DNA from: Terrimonas sp.
GTDB lineage: Bacteria > Bacteroidota > Bacteroidia > Chitinophagales > Chitinophagaceae
DNA length: 41,873 nt
Assembly (NCBI GenBank): GCA_016125075.1
Contig: WGMO01000031.1
Coordinates: forward strand, 1-41,873
Reading direction: 5' to 3'
Part shown: in pieces, positions 23,686 to 33,426 of the stretch
Layout: each line of letters opens with the position of its first letter
Position numbering within the stretch: the stretch's first letter is position 1
Position numbers and translations under genes: made by a program
Notes under the pieces: model-generated
Database searches by the model: none
The model's input: the letters and a program-made list of their open reading frames with translations, nothing else
Told to the model about the DNA's origin: nothing

Positions 23686-25368
23686 ATGAGCGAAGAAGCA
23701 AAAAAAGAAGAAAAAAGCCTGAATTTTATTGAAGAGATTATTGAAAAGGACCTAAGATCGGGTAAATATGAATCGATCGTTACCCGCTTTCCCCCGGAAC
23801 CAAACGGATATCTTCACATCGGCCATGCCAGCTCTATTTGCCTCAACTTTGGGCTTACCCGAAAATTTCCCGGCTATACCAACCTGCGATTTGACGATAC
23901 CAATCCCACTACGGAGGAAACGGAATATGTAGACAGCATCAAAGAGGATATTCAATGGCTGGGATTTAAATGGGAAAATGAAAGGTATGCCAGTGATTAC
24001 TTCCCCCGCCTGTATGAGTTTGCCCTACAACTGATCAAAAAGGGGCTTGCCTATGTGGATGACAGTACCAGCGAAGAGATGGCAGCGCTGAAAGGCACAC
24101 CGACTGAACCTGGCAGGGACAGCCCCTTCCGGAACAGGACCGTAGAGGAAAACCTCGCGCTATTTGCGCAGATGAAAAATGGAGAATTTCCGGACGGAAG
24201 CCGTACCCTCAGGGCAAAAATTGATATGGGACATATCAATATGCTGATGCGGGACCCTGTTTTATACCGGATCAAACATGCCCATCATCATCGCACCGGT
24301 AATGAATGGTGTATTTACCCCATGTATGATTTTGCACATGGTCAAAGTGATGCGATCGAGGAGGTGACACACTCCATTTGTACAATGGAATTTGTCCCGC
24401 ACCGGGAGTTGTATGACTGGCTGATCGCTCAATTAGGGATATATCCCTCCCATCAATACGAATTTGCCCGGAGGAATACAAATTACACGGTGACCAGTAA
24501 GCGTAAATTGTTACAGTTGGTCACTGAAAAGCATGTTTCGGGTTGGGACGATCCCAGGATGCCCACCATCAGCGGTATGCGCAGAAGGGGCTATACCCCG
24601 GAAAGTATCAGGGATTTCTGCGACCGTATCGGTGTCGCAAAAAGAGATAACCTCGTGGATATCGGCTTGCTCGAATTCTCAGTAAGGGAACACCTCAATA
24701 AGATAGCCCACAGGCGTATGGTGGTTTTTGACCCTGTCAAACTGATCATTACCAATTACCAGGAGCCTGAATCCGGAAAGGAATTCCTGCCGGCAGAAAA
24801 CAATCCCGAAGACGGGAATGCCGGCGAGCGTGATATCCCCTTTGGCAGGGAGATCCTTATTGAAAGGGATGATTTTATGGAAAACCCTCCCAAAAAATAT
24901 TTCAGGCTGGCACCGGGCCAGATGGTCCGATTGAAAAGCGCGTATATCATCCGATGTGAGGAAGTGATAAAGGATTCAGCCGGCCAGATAACGGAATTAC
25001 ATTGTTCCTATATCCCGGAAAGCAAAAGTGGTCATGATACCAGCGGCATAAAAACAAAAGGCACACTCCACTGGGTTCATGCCGGCGATGCTATTGAAGT
25101 GGAAGTCCGCGAATATGACCGGTTATTCCGGGTGGAAGACCCGACCGATGAAGAAGGGGATTTCAAAGAATATCTCAATCCTGATTCACTCAACATAGTA
25201 AAAGGATATGCAGAACCTTCATTGAAAACCGCCGGAATCAACGACAGCTTCCAGTTTTTACGCAAGGGTTACTATAAGCTCGACCGTGATTCGACAGTGG
25301 AAAGACTGGTCTTTAACAGAACAGTTACGCTCAAGGATTCCTGGGCCCGGGAAAATAAACAACCCTAG
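23686..25368 (+). CDS. glnS: Glutamine-tRNA ligase GlnRS
   Basis: The 560-residue class Ic aminoacyl-tRNA synthetase has RFPPEPNGYLHIGHA with the HIGH motif at 44-47. RFDDTNP, YDFAHGQSDAIEEVTHSICT and the KMSKS-type loop VTSKRK (269-274; VMSKRK in many GlnRS) follow. FDPVKL and the C-terminal beta-barrel anticodon-binding domains (about 335-560) are complete. It charges tRNA(Gln) with glutamine, so the organism need not depend on the GatCAB transamidation route for Gln-tRNA. The start was chosen by family alignment (short acidic-basic N-terminus before LNFIEEIIEKDL) and the promoter box. Confidence 0.96.
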   Translation: MSEEAKKEEKSLNFIEEIIEKDLRSGKYESIVTRFPPEPNGYLHIGHASSICLNFGLTRKFPGYTNLRFDDTNPTTEETEYVDSIKEDIQWLGFKWENERYASDYFPRLYEFALQLIKKGLAYVDDSTSEEMAALKGTPTEPGRDSPFRNRTVEENLALFAQMKNGEFPDGSRTLRAKIDMGHINMLMRDPVLYRIKHAHHHRTGNEWCIYPMYDFAHGQSDAIEEVTHSICTMEFVPHRELYDWLIAQLGIYPSHQYEFARRNTNYTVTSKRKLLQLVTEKHVSGWDDPRMPTISGMRRRGYTPESIRDFCDRIGVAKRDNLVDIGLLEFSVREHLNKIAHRRMVVFDPVKLIITNYQEPESGKEFLPAENNPEDGNAGERDIPFGREILIERDDFMENPPKKYFRLAPGQMVRLKSAYIIRCEEVIKDSAGQITELHCSYIPESKSGHDTSGIKTKGTLHWVHAGDAIEVEVREYDRLFRVEDPTDEEGDFKEYLNPDSLNIVKGYAEPSLKTAGINDSFQFLRKGYYKLDRDSTVERLVFNRTVTLKDSWARENKQP

Positions 25369-25554
25369 GAAATACCGATCCAATCAATGGCCTCTTCTTC
25401 CTGTCTATGATATTGGTCATGCCGGGATATGAATATCATCCTGTGTGCAAATCATGTTGGCTAAGCAGCCTGAATGAAAACAATCATCTTTTTCTTTGAT
25501 TCTCCTCATCGGATTACAGGCAGGTGAATGATAGTTTTATCAAAATTATCCGTT
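25369..25554. other. Intergenic region upstream of the coiled-coil gene
   Basis: This is 186 bases after glnS with no gene. A near-match to the -7 box (tagtttta at 25532) lies 16 bases before ATG 25555. I see no clear terminator for glnS and no RNA structure. Confidence 0.4.
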
Positions 25555-25935
25555 ATGAGCTATACAGGAATCACCAGCATCAGCACCGATCATAAGGTTT
25601 GGTTGAAAAGCCTTGACTTTTATAAGGATGAACTGAGGGGCATGCAAAAAAGACTGGGAGAGGTCGCAACCGCAAATACTGCTGTAGAAGTCTTACAGGA
25701 AGTGGAACATTTCCAAAACCAGTTTATTGTGCAGCGGAACAATATAGATGAGCTGAAACACCAGTTCAATCGTTATTCCCATGAACTGGACAATGACATG
25801 TTATATCCCGTAGATACATCCGAAACAACATTGTTGGAGGAGAAAAAAAGACTCAGGGGGAAATACGAAGATTTTGAAAGGGTCATGAACGGTTTACGGC
25901 ACGAATTCAATAAATTCCTGTCGGAAACTTTGTAA
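25555..25935 (+). CDS. Small helical/coiled-coil protein of unknown function
   Basis: The 126-residue charged protein has no signal peptide. Almost all of it (about 12-126) is predicted helix with heptad-like spacing, for example KSLDFYKDELRGMQKRLGEV, VLQEVEHFQNQFIVQRNNI and EEKKRLRGKYEDFERVMNGL. It probably forms a coiled-coil or helical bundle in the cytosol. An ATG nine codons upstream (25528) is less likely because it overlaps the -7-like box. It is followed by a hairpin terminator. Family not recognised. Confidence 0.7.
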   Translation: MSYTGITSISTDHKVWLKSLDFYKDELRGMQKRLGEVATANTAVEVLQEVEHFQNQFIVQRNNIDELKHQFNRYSHELDNDMLYPVDTSETTLLEEKKRLRGKYEDFERVMNGLRHEFNKFLSETL

Positions 25936-25965
25936 AGCCATTTCACTTTTTTTGAATGCATAATG

Positions 25966-26009
25966 GGCTGGGTGGGGAACAACAATAAGGTTTCACTACC
26001 CGGCTTTTT
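25966..26009 (+). terminator. Intrinsic terminator after the coiled-coil gene
   Basis: ggctgggtgg (25966-25975) pairs with ctacccggct (25996-26005), with three G-U pairs, and the right arm runs into a T5 tract. It sits between this gene and the convergent serine hydrolase gene. Confidence 0.6.
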
Positions 26010-26039
26010 CTTTCTTAACATTCCACCTGCCGGAGATCA

Positions 26040-27560
26040 TTAATTTTCCTGCCTGATAAAAGTATAAGGGTCATATTCCACAAAATCATTGGCTTTGATA
26101 TCGACAGCGATCACTTTGTTTTCTTTGGTTTTAAACTGAATGGCAAATATGCCATATTCAATATTATCATAGCGCAGCAACCATTCATCATGGTCCATGT
26201 ATTGAAGCGTAGCCCCCAGGTCCCTATGGCTGTTATAGCGAATATGCAGGCCGTCTTTGGTTCTTGTGACCGTCATCGATCCATACAGGTTATTTTTATA
26301 TTCACCGGTATAAGCGGCAAATGGCAGCGGGGGATCATTGCCTTTTAGCCGGGCCTGCCAGCCCGCAATTTGATGAAGCTGGTCCTTCATTTCAATCCGG
26401 AAACCCTTTAGGAATTGCCGGCTGCGGTTGATATAGGGCACCCCGAGGTATGCATCGAGTACCTGGTATCGAAGGGCTTCAAAAAAACTTTGGTTGTCAT
26501 TGTTAGTAAGAATGGCTATACCGAGATTTTCTTCAGGAATAAAACATACGTTACTGACCATGCCGGCTGCGCCTCCGGTATGCCAGTATACCTGGCGGCC
26601 ATTATAATCCGCAACAAATAGCCCCAGTCCGTACCCGGTGAAATGCACAGGGAATGCAGCGGATTTCCTGCTGTTGGTGATGATATTGACATCCCTTGTC
26701 ATTTGCAGCACTTTGAAAGGCATCACCTGGTTGCCGTTGTATTTCCCGCTGTCCAATTGAAAAAACAGCCAATGCGAAAGGTCATTGACAGAACTGATGA
26801 TGGCAGCCGCAGGTCCGAGGTTATCCCACTGGTCATAAGGCACACGGTTGAGCTGACCGGTAAAACTGGTAGAGTAGGGCCGGGCGACATTGGGCTTTGC
26901 TTCCATCCCTTTTGAAATCGCCGTTGAACGGTTCATTTCCAGGGGTGTCAGAATATTTTCCTGAACATATTGTTCCCAGGTTTTGCCCGTCACTTTCGGG
27001 ATCACTTCTCCTGCTGTCATAAAGCAGCTGTTGCAATACCCGTAATCCTGGCGAAACAACCCGACCGGCTGGAGGAGCTTCATTTTTTGCATGATCTCGC
27101 TACGGGTAAGCTGGCTGTTCCAGAAAGTAAAATCACCCTGGAAAGTCTTGGTCCCTAACCGGTGGCAGAGCATATCCCTGATCGTTACGGCTGAGGATGC
27201 AACAGGATCGAATAGGGTATAGTCCGGGAAATATTTGCTGATCTTGTCGTTCAGGGACAGTTTTTTTTCATAACTCAGGTTGGCGAAGGAAGTGCCTGTA
27301 AACAACTTACTGTTACTGGCAATCATGAACAGGGTTTGCTCGTTGACGGGTTCATGGGTACTGATATCCCGGAAACCATATCCTTTCATCAGCACCACTT
27401 TACCGTCTTTCACAATAACAATAGAAAGCCCCGGGAGGTCCCAGTCTTTCATGCCCTGTTGAATATAGTCATCCAGGCTATCCTTTATAAATGCAGGCGT
27501 TTGGGCCGAAAGAACATGGTAAACTACGAGTAAGCACAATAATGTAATGATACGTTTCAC
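26040..27560 (-). CDS. Exported serine hydrolase, class C beta-lactamase fold with DUF3471
   Basis: The 506-residue product has a signal peptide (residues 1-19). The active-site motifs of the AmpC/penicillin-binding fold are complete: S-N-S-K (Ser82 to Lys85), Y-C-N (175-177) and H-T-G-G (327-330). A C-terminal beta domain (about 405-506: FAAYTGEYKNNLYGSM) matches DUF3471. Such proteins are mostly peptidases or esterases acting on D-amino acid or ester substrates; antibiotic hydrolysis is not implied. The start is GTG (27558-27560), forced by an in-frame stop four codons upstream. It lies 32 bases after the mutase gene, so the two may share a transcript. Confidence 0.88.
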   Translation of the reverse strand: MKRIITLLCLLVVYHVLSAQTPAFIKDSLDDYIQQGMKDWDLPGLSIVIVKDGKVVLMKGYGFRDISTHEPVNEQTLFMIASNSKLFTGTSFANLSYEKKLSLNDKISKYFPDYTLFDPVASSAVTIRDMLCHRLGTKTFQGDFTFWNSQLTRSEIMQKMKLLQPVGLFRQDYGYCNSCFMTAGEVIPKVTGKTWEQYVQENILTPLEMNRSTAISKGMEAKPNVARPYSTSFTGQLNRVPYDQWDNLGPAAAIISSVNDLSHWLFFQLDSGKYNGNQVMPFKVLQMTRDVNIITNSRKSAAFPVHFTGYGLGLFVADYNGRQVYWHTGGAAGMVSNVCFIPEENLGIAILTNNDNQSFFEALRYQVLDAYLGVPYINRSRQFLKGFRIEMKDQLHQIAGWQARLKGNDPPLPFAAYTGEYKNNLYGSMTVTRTKDGLHIRYNSHRDLGATLQYMDHDEWLLRYDNIEYGIFAIQFKTKENKVIAVDIKANDFVEYDPYTFIRQEN

Positions 27561-27592
27561 CTGGTTTGTTTAAAGATGAAAAAATTATTTGA

Positions 27593-29152
27593 TCATTGAT
27601 ATTCTCCGAATACACCTCTTAGCTCATCTGCAATCTCTCCCAGGGTGCAACAGTTTTCGATCGCTTCAATAACACCGGGCATCAGGTTCTCTCCGCTATT
27701 GGCTTTGTCGTTGAGCATCTGCAGGCATTGATCCACCCTGGCCCGGTCGCGGTTGTTCTTGTACCGGGTCAGTTTATCCACCTGTTGCTGCTGTATGCGT
27801 TCATCAATTTTCAGGAGGGGGATCGTGTTTTTTTCTTCCGTATGGAATTGGTTGACCCCAACTATTATTTTTTCCCGGTTTTCCACCTGCCGCTGGTATT
27901 CATAGGCACTCCGCGCTATTTCATCCTGGATATATCCCTGTTCAATAGCGGCAACACTGCCGCCCATAATATCGATTTTTTCTATGAGTTTCCAGGCAGC
28001 TTCCTCCATTTCTTCGGTCAGCGATTCAACGAAATAGCTGCCGGCCAATGGGTCTGCAGTTTCCGCTACACCACTTTCATATGCGGCAATCTGCTGGGTA
28101 CGCAGCGCGATGCCCGCAGCTTCTTCCGTAGGAAGACTTAAAGCTTCATCATATCCGTTGGTATGCAGGCTTTGCGTGCCGCCCATGACCGCTGCCAGCG
28201 TTTGTATGGTTACCCGCGAAATATTGTTCAGCGGTTGCTGGGCGGTGAGGGTACTGCCGCCTGTTTGGGTATGGAAACGCAGCATCATGGCCTTAGGGTC
28301 AGTAGCCCCCAGATCTTTCATCATCTTTGCCCACATCCGCCTGGCAGCCCTGAACTTGGCCACTTCTTCAAAGAGGTTGTTATGGGCATTGAAAAAGAAG
28401 GATAGGCGTTTGCCAAAAACATTGATGTCCAGGCCTTTTTTCTTAGCGGCCTGCACGTATGCCTTACCGTTACTTAGTGTAAACGCGATTTCCTGTACGG
28501 CGGTACTGCCGGCCTCCCGGATATGATAACCGGAAATGGAGATCGTATTCCATTTGGGTATTTCCTGGCTGCACCATTCAAATATGTCTGTGATGATCCG
28601 CATGGAAGGTTTGGGAGGGTAGATATAGGTTCCCCTGGCGGCATATTCCTTCAGGATATCATTTTGGATGGTGCCTGAAATCTTTTTAAGGTCTGCCCCC
28701 TGTTGTTTTGCCAGCACAACATAAAGCCCGAGTAAAATAAAACTGGTTGCATTGATGGTCATCGATGTGGAGACCTTTTCCAAATTGATCCCTTTGAACA
28801 AAGCCTGCATATCTTCCAGGCTATCGATGGCGACACCTACTTTTCCCACTTCACCATCGGAAAGGGGATGATCACTGTCATACCCGATTTGGGTGGGCAG
28901 GTCAAAGGCAACACTCAGCCCCATCACACCTTGTGATAGTAAATAATGATATCGCTTATTGCTTTCTTCGGCGGTGGAAAAACCGGCATACTGGCGCATG
29001 GTCCACAATTTACCCCTGTACATATCGGGCTGTACGCCCCGGGTATAGGGCCACTCTCCCGGTAATTCGTTGATCAGGTCCGGGCAGTCGCCGGCGGCAT
29101 ACACTTTTTTTATTTCTATTCCCGAATCGGTAAATACTTTCTTTTCATCCAT
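27593..29152 (-). CDS. Methylmalonyl-CoA mutase, large (substrate-binding) subunit only
   Basis: This 519-residue TIM-barrel subunit lacks the C-terminal B12-binding domain; the chain ends at [15 protein letters not shown]. It carries [16 protein letters not shown] with Tyr55, and [12 protein letters not shown] with Arg173. By hand alignment these match the Tyr and Arg that recognise the methylmalonyl carboxylate, where isobutyryl-CoA mutases have Phe and Gln. It should interconvert methylmalonyl-CoA and succinyl-CoA together with a separate cobalamin-binding subunit, which is not in this window. It lies 31 bases after the DUF7935-like gene and 32 bases before the serine hydrolase gene, so the three may form an operon. 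Confidence 0.9.
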   Translation of the reverse strand: MDEKKVFTDSGIEIKKVYAAGDCPDLINELPGEWPYTRGVQPDMYRGKLWTMRQYAGFSTAEESNKRYHYLLSQGVMGLSVAFDLPTQIGYDSDHPLSDGEVGKVGVAIDSLEDMQALFKGINLEKVSTSMTINATSFILLGLYVVLAKQQGADLKKISGTIQNDILKEYAARGTYIYPPKPSMRIITDIFEWCSQEIPKWNTISISGYHIREAGSTAVQEIAFTLSNGKAYVQAAKKKGLDINVFGKRLSFFFNAHNNLFEEVAKFRAARRMWAKMMKDLGATDPKAMMLRFHTQTGGSTLTAQQPLNNISRVTIQTLAAVMGGTQSLHTNGYDEALSLPTEEAAGIALRTQQIAAYESGVAETADPLAGSYFVESLTEEMEEAAWKLIEKIDIMGGSVAAIEQGYIQDEIARSAYEYQRQVENREKIIVGVNQFHTEEKNTIPLLKIDERIQQQQVDKLTRYKNNRDRARVDQCLQMLNDKANSGENLMPGVIEAIENCCTLGEIADELRGVFGEYQ

Positions 29153-29183
29153 AATGATATTTTCAAAACATAAAAGGGTATGA

Positions 29184-29696
29184 TTATTTCATCAGTTTCC
29201 GGGCTTCATAATTCAGGGCTTCCAGTACGATACTGTGTAAGGCTCCTTTTTGTTGTCCCATGATAAAATCCAGGAGGGCTTTATTGAGATCGATGGCCCT
29301 GGCTTCTGCCGGTAATGAAGATGCGATCTGGTTAATGATCAGCATATTTTGTTCTTTCAGGTTTTTGACAGACTCCCAGGCTACCGGGCTGACATAAATC
29401 TGCTGCGAGGAATTATATTCAAATTCCTGTTTGATACTTTCCAATAGCAGTATTTGCATTTCCTTTGCAGAGGCCAGGCCGGATTGATTGGCCCGGCTGA
29501 CCAGGTTGGGGATGGATATCCTTTCGGTCAGCATGACCAGCCTTTCATAAGCTTGCAATTGAAGCGGTTTGGTACTTTCTCCTGCGGGCGTTTCTTTTAC
29601 AGGTCTGTTTCTTTCTTTGGTCCAAAGCACAAAAGTGAAAGCGGAGATCAGGAGCGCTATGATCGATATCATCAGGCTGATTACATCAAAATCCAT
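29184..29696 (-). CDS. Membrane-anchored helical protein, DUF7935-like
   Basis: The 170-residue protein has one N-terminal membrane helix ([20 protein letters not shown]). A helical soluble domain follows with [47 protein letters not shown] and [11 protein letters not shown]. This pattern recurs in a Bacteroidota family that I recall as DUF7935; the number is from memory. Function unknown. The ATG at 29696 is preferred over the in-frame ATG at 29747 because a clear promoter lies between them. It is first in a probable operon with the mutase. Confidence 0.78.
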   Translation of the reverse strand: MDFDVISLMISIIALLISAFTFVLWTKERNRPVKETPAGESTKPLQLQAYERLVMLTERISIPNLVSRANQSGLASAKEMQILLLESIKQEFEYNSSQQIYVSPVAWESVKNLKEQNMLIINQIASSLPAEARAIDLNKALLDFIMGQQKGALHSIVLEALNYEARKLMK

Positions 29697-29715
29697 GGGG
29701 TTGAGTTTAGTTGAG

Positions 29716-29747
29716 CAAAAATAAGCAAGTTCGGCATGGTACGACAA
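29716..29747 (-). promoter_or_regulatory. Promoter of the DUF7935-mutase unit
   Basis: On the minus strand, TTG (29747-29745) and TATTTTTG (29723-29716) are separated by 21 bases, a good -33/-7 pair. The -7 box is 19 bases before ATG 29696. It lies back to back with the iscA promoter, 25 bases away. Confidence 0.6.
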
Positions 29748-29772
29748 CCTGGCTTAATTCCGCTTTTCGGTA

Positions 29773-29802
29773 TTTGATTTGAACAATTGAATTGTAAATT
29801 TG
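29773..29802 (+). promoter_or_regulatory. Promoter of the IscA-family gene
   Basis: TTTG (29773-29776) and TAAATTTG (29795-29802, perfect TAnnTTTG) are spaced by 18 bases. The start codon at 29820 is 17 bases beyond the -7 box, so the upstream in-frame ATG at 29787 lies inside the promoter. Confidence 0.65.
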
Positions 29803-29819
29803 TATTGAAAATAGCGATT

Positions 29820-30167
29820 ATGGATACAACTACAATCAATTTACCGGTCCGGTTCAGCGCCGGGGCCATTAACGAGATCAGGAAACTGATGGAGGCTGAA
29901 GGTTTTGATACATCCCAAAAACTAAGGGTAGGTGTCAAGGGTGGGGGTTGCTCCGGTATGACCTATGTACTTGGATTTGACAAGGAAGAGGCAGATGACC
30001 AGCATTTTGAAATAGAAGGCATTGCCTGTGTGATGAAAAAGTCGCATGAAATGTATCTCTATGGTATGGAAATTGACTGGCAGGACGGATTGAATAACCG
30101 GGGCTTCACATTTAAGAACCCCAATGCCAGCAGTACCTGTGGTTGCGGAACCAGTTTTGCCGTATAG
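29820..30167 (+). CDS. IscA/HesB/ErpA family iron-sulfur carrier
   Basis: This 115-residue A-type carrier has the three conserved cysteines: Cys44 in VKGGGCSGMTY, and Cys107 and Cys109 in SSTCGCGTSFAV. LRVGVKGGGCSG and the ending NPNASSTCGCG are the family signature. It delivers [2Fe-2S] or [4Fe-4S] clusters to target proteins in the cytosol. No SUF or ISC genes are adjacent. The start at 29820 is supported by the promoter. It ends in a strong hairpin shared with the convergent secDF gene. Confidence 0.92.
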   Translation: MDTTTINLPVRFSAGAINEIRKLMEAEGFDTSQKLRVGVKGGGCSGMTYVLGFDKEEADDQHFEIEGIACVMKKSHEMYLYGMEIDWQDGLNNRGFTFKNPNASSTCGCGTSFAV

Positions 30168-30198
30168 GAACAACAAAGTCATAACACATAAAAAAAGA

Positions 30199-30222
30199 AG
30201 CCTCCAAACGGAGGCTCTTTTT
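30199..30222. terminator. Bidirectional terminator between iscA-family gene and secDF
   Basis: agcctcc and ggaggct form a perfect 7-bp stem with an aaac loop (30199-30216), followed by c and T6. The A-run upstream supplies a T-run for the minus strand. Confidence 0.85.
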
Positions 30223-30246
30223 TATGCAATGATTGTTATCAGTATA

Positions 30247-33200
30247 TTAAGTGGTGGCCGGTTTTTTTAGGGCCGGTTTCCGGGTGTCAGGTTTTACGGT
30301 ATCGGCCTCACCCAATGGTTTCTTGCGGGCAAGGTCTACCAGGATAGGCGCTGCAACAAAGATGGATGAATAGGTACCGGTAACCACACCGATCAGCATG
30401 GCAAAGGCAAATCCTTTTGTTACTTCACCACCCACGATAAACAGGATCAGGATTACAAGGAACACGGTTAAGGAGGTCATGATGGTTCGGCTCAGGGTAT
30501 CATTGATCGCCCTGTTGATCACATTCTCCTTGGTCGTATTGCGCATATTCCTGCTGTACTCGCGGATCCTGTCAAATACAATCACTGTATCATTCATCGA
30601 GAATCCGATCACCGTCAATACCGCTGCAATAAAATGCTGATCGAGTTCCAATGGGAAATTCACAAAACCTTTCATGAATGAGAACACCGCCAGACAGACC
30701 AGCACGTCATGCAACAAGGCTACGATCGTACCTAAAGAGTATCTCCAGTCGCGGAAACGGATGAATATATAAAGCGAAATCACCAGCAGGGACCAGAAGG
30801 TGGCCCATTTGGCTCCTGATTTCAGGTCATCCGAGATCGTGGGTAAAACGGTTTTGGAACCCAGTTTATATTGCTTGTTGGTACTGAATTTTTCGTAAGT
30901 GAGGTCGGCTGGCAGGTAATTGTGCAGCCCTTCGAACAGTTTCCTTTCCACCATCGAATCCACCCCTTCGCGGGTATCTTTGATGAGGTAGGAGGTTGTA
31001 ATATCCAGTTGGTTGTTGGCGCCAAATGTCTTGATCACCGGGTTTTCCCCGAAAGTCACTTTCAGTTCTTCCCTGATTTTTTCAATATTGGAACTTACCG
31101 GCTGGTCAAACCTGATCTGGTAACTCCGTCCGCCGCTGAATTCAACCCCCTGGTTAAATCCATTCAATATGGCACCGATACCCAATACCAGTACTACCAC
31201 GGAAATACCATAAGCGACCTTCCTGTATTCGATGAATTTGAAACTGGCATGTTTGAAAATCCGCTTGGAAACACCGGTGAAATAATTCAGGTGGCGTTGT
31301 TTATTGGTAAACCAGTCAGTCACCCAACGGCTCACAAGAATACCGCAGAATAAAGAAAGCAGGATACCTAATATCTGCGTAGTGGCAAATCCTTTAACAG
31401 GACCTAAACCAAAATAAAACAGGATGATTGCCGTCAAAAGGGTAGTGATATGCGCATCCAAAACGGGTGGTAAGGAACGTTTATAGCCCTCATTGATGGC
31501 TGGTATATAGGCTTTCCCCTTGGTCAGTTCTTCCTTGATACGTTCATAGATGATAACGTTGGTATCCACTGCCATTCCGATCGTTAATACCAGACCTGCA
31601 ATACCCGGTGCGGTTAAGGTGGCACCCAGTGCTGCCAATACGCCGATCGTGAAAAGCAGGTTTAGGATCAGGGCAATATTGGCCACCCATCCTGCTGTAT
31701 TATAATAGATCAGCATCAGGATAAAGATCACGATAAAGGATATGATAAAGGCGTTCCGGCCACCGTGAATAGCATCGGCTCCCAGAGTGGGTCCTACTAC
31801 ATATTCCTGGACGATTTTTGCCGGTGCGGGTAACTTACCTGCTTTTAAGATATTGGCAAGGTCAGTAGCTTCTTCTACATTGAATCTTCCGGTGATCTGT
31901 GAATTTCCGCCTTCGATTTTTTCGCTGGCGATTGGTGCAGAATACACGATATCATCCAGTACGATGGCAATCGGAATCTGTTGGGCAGCACTTTTCTCGG
32001 TAAGGGTCGCCCAGATCCGGCTGCCGGAAGGGTTCATGCTCATGGATACGATCGGCTGGTTATTGGTAGGATTGAAATCCGGTCTTGCATTGGTAACGGC
32101 ATCACCTTCCAGCGGTGCTGTTTCTTTGCCATAGGTTTTCAAACCATAAATGGGTACCCGGTCACTGGTCTTGCCATCATTCAGCCGGGGAGGGATTCCA
32201 TATACAAATTTGATATCAGCCGGAAATTTGCTTCTCACAGCTTCATTCATCAGAATGCTTCTTACCCGTGCGGAATCATTGATCAGTACGGAACCGAATG
32301 CATAGCCTTCATTGGCAGCACCGATCCATCCGCTGCCCGTACCGGTTACATCAAACAACTGTTTGGTATTGACCGGGGTCTTATTCGATGCCTGTTTTTG
32401 TGTATCGGTGGATTGCAGTTGTTCGGCAATCGTTTTGTTTGCATCAGTAGTTGTACCTGCGGTCGTAGTATCATCGGGGTTTACACCTTTGAGGAAATTA
32501 TCATAGGCGGTTTGTGCAGCCAGCATGGAACTCTGGAGTTCAGTGGTTTTATAAGTTTCCCAGAATTGCAGGTTGGCCGATGCCTGTAAATATTTTCTCA
32601 CCCTTGCTTCATCATCGATACCGGGGAGTTCAACCGTAATGATTCCCTTTCCCTCTTCGAGGTTGATATTGGGCTGTGCGACACCGAACTGGTCGATACG
32701 GCTTCTTAAGATCCGGTAGGTACGGTTGATCGCATCTTTTGCTTCTGTCCTGATCTGTGATTCAACCTTGCTGTCAGCATCCCCGATCTTGATCGTGCCC
32801 TGGTTATTGGAGGCAAATAAAGATGCCAGTTTCCCTTCAGGAGCCAGCTTTTTATATTCATTGATAAACAGCGTAATGAAATCTGCATTGCTATTGGCTT
32901 TCTGGGCATTTGCATTATCAAGCGCTTTCAGGAAATTTGGGTCCTTTGAGTTATTGGACATTGATTTTAACAGTCCCACCAATTCCACTTCCATGGTCAC
33001 GTTCATGCCGCCCTGCAGGTCAAGACCCAGGTTCAGCTCAGATTCCCTGGCTTTTTTGTAAGTATTACCCCACCAGGTTATTTTGGTATCCTTGGTGCTG
33101 TCTAATAATTCCTTAAGTCTTTCCTTGACAGCAACATCAAAAGTGTCTTCTTTGTAAATGTCCTGCATTCTTGGATCCCCGGGATACCGGGCAGCAGGGG

Positions 33201-33345
33201 TTTCCATATTCGCACTCACATATCTTTCGGCGCGGGCCTTCATTTTATTCTCGTGGCTGCGAACAAACCAGGTAAATGAAAGTTGCCAAGCACATATCGC
33301 AATAAGAATAATGGTAAAAAAACTAACCAAGCCTTTCAGTTGCAT
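30247..33345 (-). CDS. secDF: Fused protein translocase subunit SecDF
   Basis: The 1032-residue protein joins SecD and SecF, the normal form in Bacteroidota. The SecD half has an N-terminal membrane helix (about 8-26) and LNLGLDLQGGMNVTMEVEL (about 105-122). The large periplasmic domain runs to about 525, and the first RND-type helix block carries VDTNVIIYERIKEE (593-606). The SecF half starts near 690 and has GFSMNDTVIVFDRIREYSRN (from about 914). It uses proton flow to pull proteins through SecYEG. An insert rich in Thr, Gln and Asn (about 285-330) lies in the periplasmic part. The terminal tail is Lys/Pro-rich. YajC, its usual partner, is encoded at 37622-37957. The leader is about 75 bases long. 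Confidence 0.96.
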   Translation of the reverse strand: MQLKGLVSFFTIILIAICAWQLSFTWFVRSHENKMKARAERYVSANMETPAARYPGDPRMQDIYKEDTFDVAVKERLKELLDSTKDTKITWWGNTYKKARESELNLGLDLQGGMNVTMEVELVGLLKSMSNNSKDPNFLKALDNANAQKANSNADFITLFINEYKKLAPEGKLASLFASNNQGTIKIGDADSKVESQIRTEAKDAINRTYRILRSRIDQFGVAQPNINLEEGKGIITVELPGIDDEARVRKYLQASANLQFWETYKTTELQSSMLAAQTAYDNFLKGVNPDDTTTAGTTTDANKTIAEQLQSTDTQKQASNKTPVNTKQLFDVTGTGSGWIGAANEGYAFGSVLINDSARVRSILMNEAVRSKFPADIKFVYGIPPRLNDGKTSDRVPIYGLKTYGKETAPLEGDAVTNARPDFNPTNNQPIVSMSMNPSGSRIWATLTEKSAAQQIPIAIVLDDIVYSAPIASEKIEGGNSQITGRFNVEEATDLANILKAGKLPAPAKIVQEYVVGPTLGADAIHGGRNAFIISFIVIFILMLIYYNTAGWVANIALILNLLFTIGVLAALGATLTAPGIAGLVLTIGMAVDTNVIIYERIKEELTKGKAYIPAINEGYKRSLPPVLDAHITTLLTAIILFYFGLGPVKGFATTQILGILLSLFCGILVSRWVTDWFTNKQRHLNYFTGVSKRIFKHASFKFIEYRKVAYGISVVVLVLGIGAILNGFNQGVEFSGGRSYQIRFDQPVSSNIEKIREELKVTFGENPVIKTFGANNQLDITTSYLIKDTREGVDSMVERKLFEGLHNYLPADLTYEKFSTNKQYKLGSKTVLPTISDDLKSGAKWATFWSLLVISLYIFIRFRDWRYSLGTIVALLHDVLVCLAVFSFMKGFVNFPLELDQHFIAAVLTVIGFSMNDTVIVFDRIREYSRNMRNTTKENVINRAINDTLSRTIMTSLTVFLVILILFIVGGEVTKGFAFAMLIGVVTGTYSSIFVAAPILVDLARKKPLGEADTVKPDTRKPALKKPATT

Positions 33346-33426
33346 ACAATGAGGTTTACAATTTTATTACCCTTTTGCCGGTCAATTGAACCGGGTTTGG
33401 GGATTTTACGGGTTTTTTAAGGACGG

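Noticed and set aside
25430-25445. Short inverted repeat gatat/atatc after glnS
   Set aside because: The arms are only 5 bp, without a T-run; not a credible terminator.
26040-27560. Beta-lactamase resistance gene (class C)
   Set aside because: The fold motifs and the added DUF3471 domain fit broad serine hydrolases or peptidases, not AmpC.
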